This document shows, piece after piece, positions 62,448 through 64,000 of a DNA stretch of 64,000 bases. Source of the stretch: Proteiniphilum propionicum (GTDB taxonomy: Bacteria; Bacteroidota; Bacteroidia; Bacteroidales; Dysgonomonadaceae); the NCBI RefSeq assembly GCF_022267555.1, contig NZ_CP073586.1, positions 1,178,001 to 1,242,000 of the forward strand, read 5' to 3'. The notes beneath the pieces were generated by a model. The model made no database searches, was not told the DNA's origin, and worked only from the letters and a program-made list of their open reading frames with translations. The position numbers and the translations under genes are program-made. Position 1 is the stretch's first letter. Each line of letters opens with the position of its first letter.

Positions 62448-63407
62448 ATGATACGAATAAATGATTTAAAATCGAATAAAAAATATATTACTCTCTGGTA
62501 CTTTGTATGTATGCTGTTTTTCAGCTGCTCTTCTTCATCTGATGAGGTGGTGGTGCCCGGCTTGCACAAAGGGGCGAAAACCCCGTTGATGCAATCGGTT
62601 GCCGATTATATGGATAAGATCCAGGTGGTGGAAAAGGATTCGTCCTATCAGCTTACGGAGGGATTAACAATTACAGAGGTGAATTTCAGGTACTTGACCC
62701 GGCCTACCCGGATGTTTGTTGCCGAGATCGATTTAGATAAAAATCTTTCGGTTGTGACATGTACGCCCAACAATGAAAATATTCAGAAAACACGTCAGAC
62801 AATTCCGGAACAAATGATTTGGGCAGAAAAAGCGGGAAAGAATGTCGTACTTGGCGTAAATGGTGATTTTGCAGGTGAAAGCGCTGATAAAACAAAATTG
62901 TTCACCATGAATATTTTTGTGAAGGACGGGCAGATACTGAAAGAGACCTATTATCCCGGGTATGAAGGCTTGTTTGTCGTTTTGAAGAATGGTGAAAGCA
63001 AAATAATTCACCCCAAGGACTTTGAGGGGATAAAAGACGATGTGCTGGAGGCCATGGGCGGATATCATTCGTTGGTAAGAGAGGGAGAGGAAAATAAAGA
63101 GATGCCTGTTGATGACCTTTCCATGCAGTTTGCTCCACGTACTTTTATTGGTTTGTCAAAAGATAATAAGAGATGTTTTCTGTTTGTGATAGATGGGCGT
63201 CAGGAAGGTTATTCTTCCGGGATGCGGCTGGAAGATGTCGCCACTTTATGTAAAGGCGCCGGATGCTACAATGCAATCAACCTGGATGGCGGAGGATCCA
63301 GTACTTTTGTCATCAAAGATAAAACAGGCAGTTTTAATGTATTGAACAAACCGTCCGACGGTCAATTGCGGCCGGTTATCAACGGATTAGTAGTTATAAA
63401 AAAATGA
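62448..63407 (+). CDS. Phosphodiester glycosidase family lipoprotein (NAGPA domain)
   Basis: A 319-residue lipoprotein; the lipobox is LFFSC and an acidic linker follows. Most of the protein is the NAGPA/DUF2233 fold: VVLGVNGDFAG, FAPRTFIGLSKDNKRCFLFVIDG and the hallmark NLDGGGSSTFV near residue 280. Mammalian NAGPA removes GlcNAc from GlcNAc-1-phospho-6-mannose; bacterial relatives cleave sugar-phosphodiester bonds. Its place right after susCD suggests that the target glycan carries such a linkage, an inference. Confidence 0.92.
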   Translation: MIRINDLKSNKKYITLWYFVCMLFFSCSSSSDEVVVPGLHKGAKTPLMQSVADYMDKIQVVEKDSSYQLTEGLTITEVNFRYLTRPTRMFVAEIDLDKNLSVVTCTPNNENIQKTRQTIPEQMIWAEKAGKNVVLGVNGDFAGESADKTKLFTMNIFVKDGQILKETYYPGYEGLFVVLKNGESKIIHPKDFEGIKDDVLEAMGGYHSLVREGEENKEMPVDDLSMQFAPRTFIGLSKDNKRCFLFVIDGRQEGYSSGMRLEDVATLCKGAGCYNAINLDGGGSSTFVIKDKTGSFNVLNKPSDGQLRPVINGLVVIKK

Positions 63408-63414
63408 ACAAATC

Positions 63415-64000
63415 ATGAAAATATATAATTCCATATATCGAACTCTATTGGGAGTAATTGCATTTGCCTGTGTGTTGACGGCTTGTGACGATTCGTACGA
63501 AGTCCGCAGGGTAGAACCTAAAATAGATGTGCAGGAGTCCGTAACAAGCAGTCCGCAGACAATGCGTATGGTTGTGCCGTTAACCTCTTCATATCCTTGG
63601 TTTGCCGAGGCTTCCGGCGACTGGATTAATATGACTAAATACAGAGGACAAGCATTGAAAGCCGATTCCATTGTCTTTTCCTGCGAGGAGAACCAAAGTA
63701 TGGACGATCGTGAAGGCTGGATTGAAGTAAGGCTGATGGATCAGCTCAGTCAAAGAATAAAGGTAGTGCAAAAAGGGCGGGGGTCTCTTATCACGCTGCC
63801 TCAGAGCCTGGTCTATTTTAACCGGCAGGGTGGAGAGGTGATCATCGAAGTGGTCACTCATCAGGAATGGCAGCCGGAAGCGGCATCTAAGGACGGATTT
63901 ACCTTTACCAAGGTTGATAACGGACATTTAAAGATTACTGCTTCTCTAAACGCTTCAGGGAAGGATCAAACAACAGAAATAAAGTTGTTTGACAAAGACA
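63415..64000 (+). CDS. BACON-domain lipoprotein (partial; C-terminus outside window)
   Basis: From ATG 63415 the frame stays open to the window end (195 codons visible). A lipoprotein signal peptide ends at VLTAC (cysteine 23). Two successive beta-sandwich repeats follow (about 40-120 and 120-195) with the BACON pattern: a tryptophan-aromatic start (SYPWFAEASGDWIN), a conserved R-x-G/W turn (DDREGWIEV) and a V-x-Q end (RIKVVQKG). BACON domains are carbohydrate- or mucin-associated modules of Bacteroidetes surface proteins. It is probably a surface glycan-binding protein or the N-terminus of a glycosidase of this PUL. Confidence 0.8.
   Translation, partial: MKIYNSIYRTLLGVIAFACVLTACDDSYEVRRVEPKIDVQESVTSSPQTMRMVVPLTSSYPWFAEASGDWINMTKYRGQALKADSIVFSCEENQSMDDREGWIEVRLMDQLSQRIKVVQKGRGSLITLPQSLVYFNRQGGEVIIEVVTHQEWQPEAASKDGFTFTKVDNGHLKITASLNASGKDQTTEIKLFDKD

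Noticed and set aside
1-64000. CRISPR arrays, insertion sequences, integrase genes or phage modules
   Set aside because: No direct-repeat arrays, transposase or integrase motifs or terminal inverted repeats were seen anywhere in the window.

Overview
The window is chromosomal DNA from a member of the Bacteroidetes, most likely order Bacteroidales (a Dysgonomonadaceae/Porphyromonadaceae-like genome is an inference from protein flavour; no rRNA is present to fix it). The evidence is SusC/SusD pairs, a BACON lipoprotein, a NigD-like lipoprotein, a long Bacteroidetes-type NusB, GldE, a diheme SdhC with SdhA/SdhB, and about twenty copies of the Bacteroidetes -7 promoter box TAnnTTTG, often with TTTG or TTG 19-23 bp upstream. 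Shine-Dalgarno sequences are mostly absent, as expected; the few strong ones are flagged.

Layout. 1-3153: 5' part of a SusC-type receptor and a NigD-like lipoprotein (minus). 3340-7657: YgiQ radical SAM protein, SulP anion transporter and a DUF4294 protein (minus). 7860-13416: acyl-CoA synthetase, leuS and a YitT membrane protein (plus), convergent and overlapping with a large FAD/Fe-S lactate-dehydrogenase-like protein. 16363-19618: nusB-yajC-ybbR-coaE operon plus a small winged-helix protein (minus). 19968-28147: GH20 hexosaminidase, rplY-pth-S4 protein, comB (minus), an AAA+ gene remnant, kdsA-maf and aspartate kinase. 28252-31176: hflX, an outer-membrane protein and mnmA (minus). 31282-35065: a structured RNA candidate, recJ and recQ. 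35091-38298: tRNA-Arg(ACG) and the translation operon rplM-rpsI-rpsB-tsf. 38357-40902: ssb, gldE and a phosphopantetheinyl transferase (minus). 41487-45939: HU, a 30-residue basic ribosomal-type protein, rng and convergent priA. 45943-50281: a beta-barrel protein and sdhCAB (minus). 50709-55202: trpS, mgtE, a DUF2156 protein and a GNAT protein.

55265-64000 is a polysaccharide-utilization locus: ECF sigma factor, FecR-type anti-sigma, SusC with an STN signalling domain, SusD, a phosphodiester glycosidase and a BACON lipoprotein cut by the window end. In the classical model glycan binding to SusCD signals through STN to FecR, which frees the sigma factor to transcribe the receptor genes.

The most interesting signal lies between fecR and susC. 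A near-consensus promoter and an intrinsic terminator, both on the minus strand, bracket about 118 nt and define a candidate cis-antisense sRNA covering the susC leader, like the PUL-linked antisense RNAs known from Bacteroides fragilis. Other observations include a 6S-like structured RNA before recJ, hairpin-rich leaders of rng, rpsB and mgtE, a 14-bp inverted repeat upstream of HU, and an orphan C-terminal fragment of an AAA+ ATPase.
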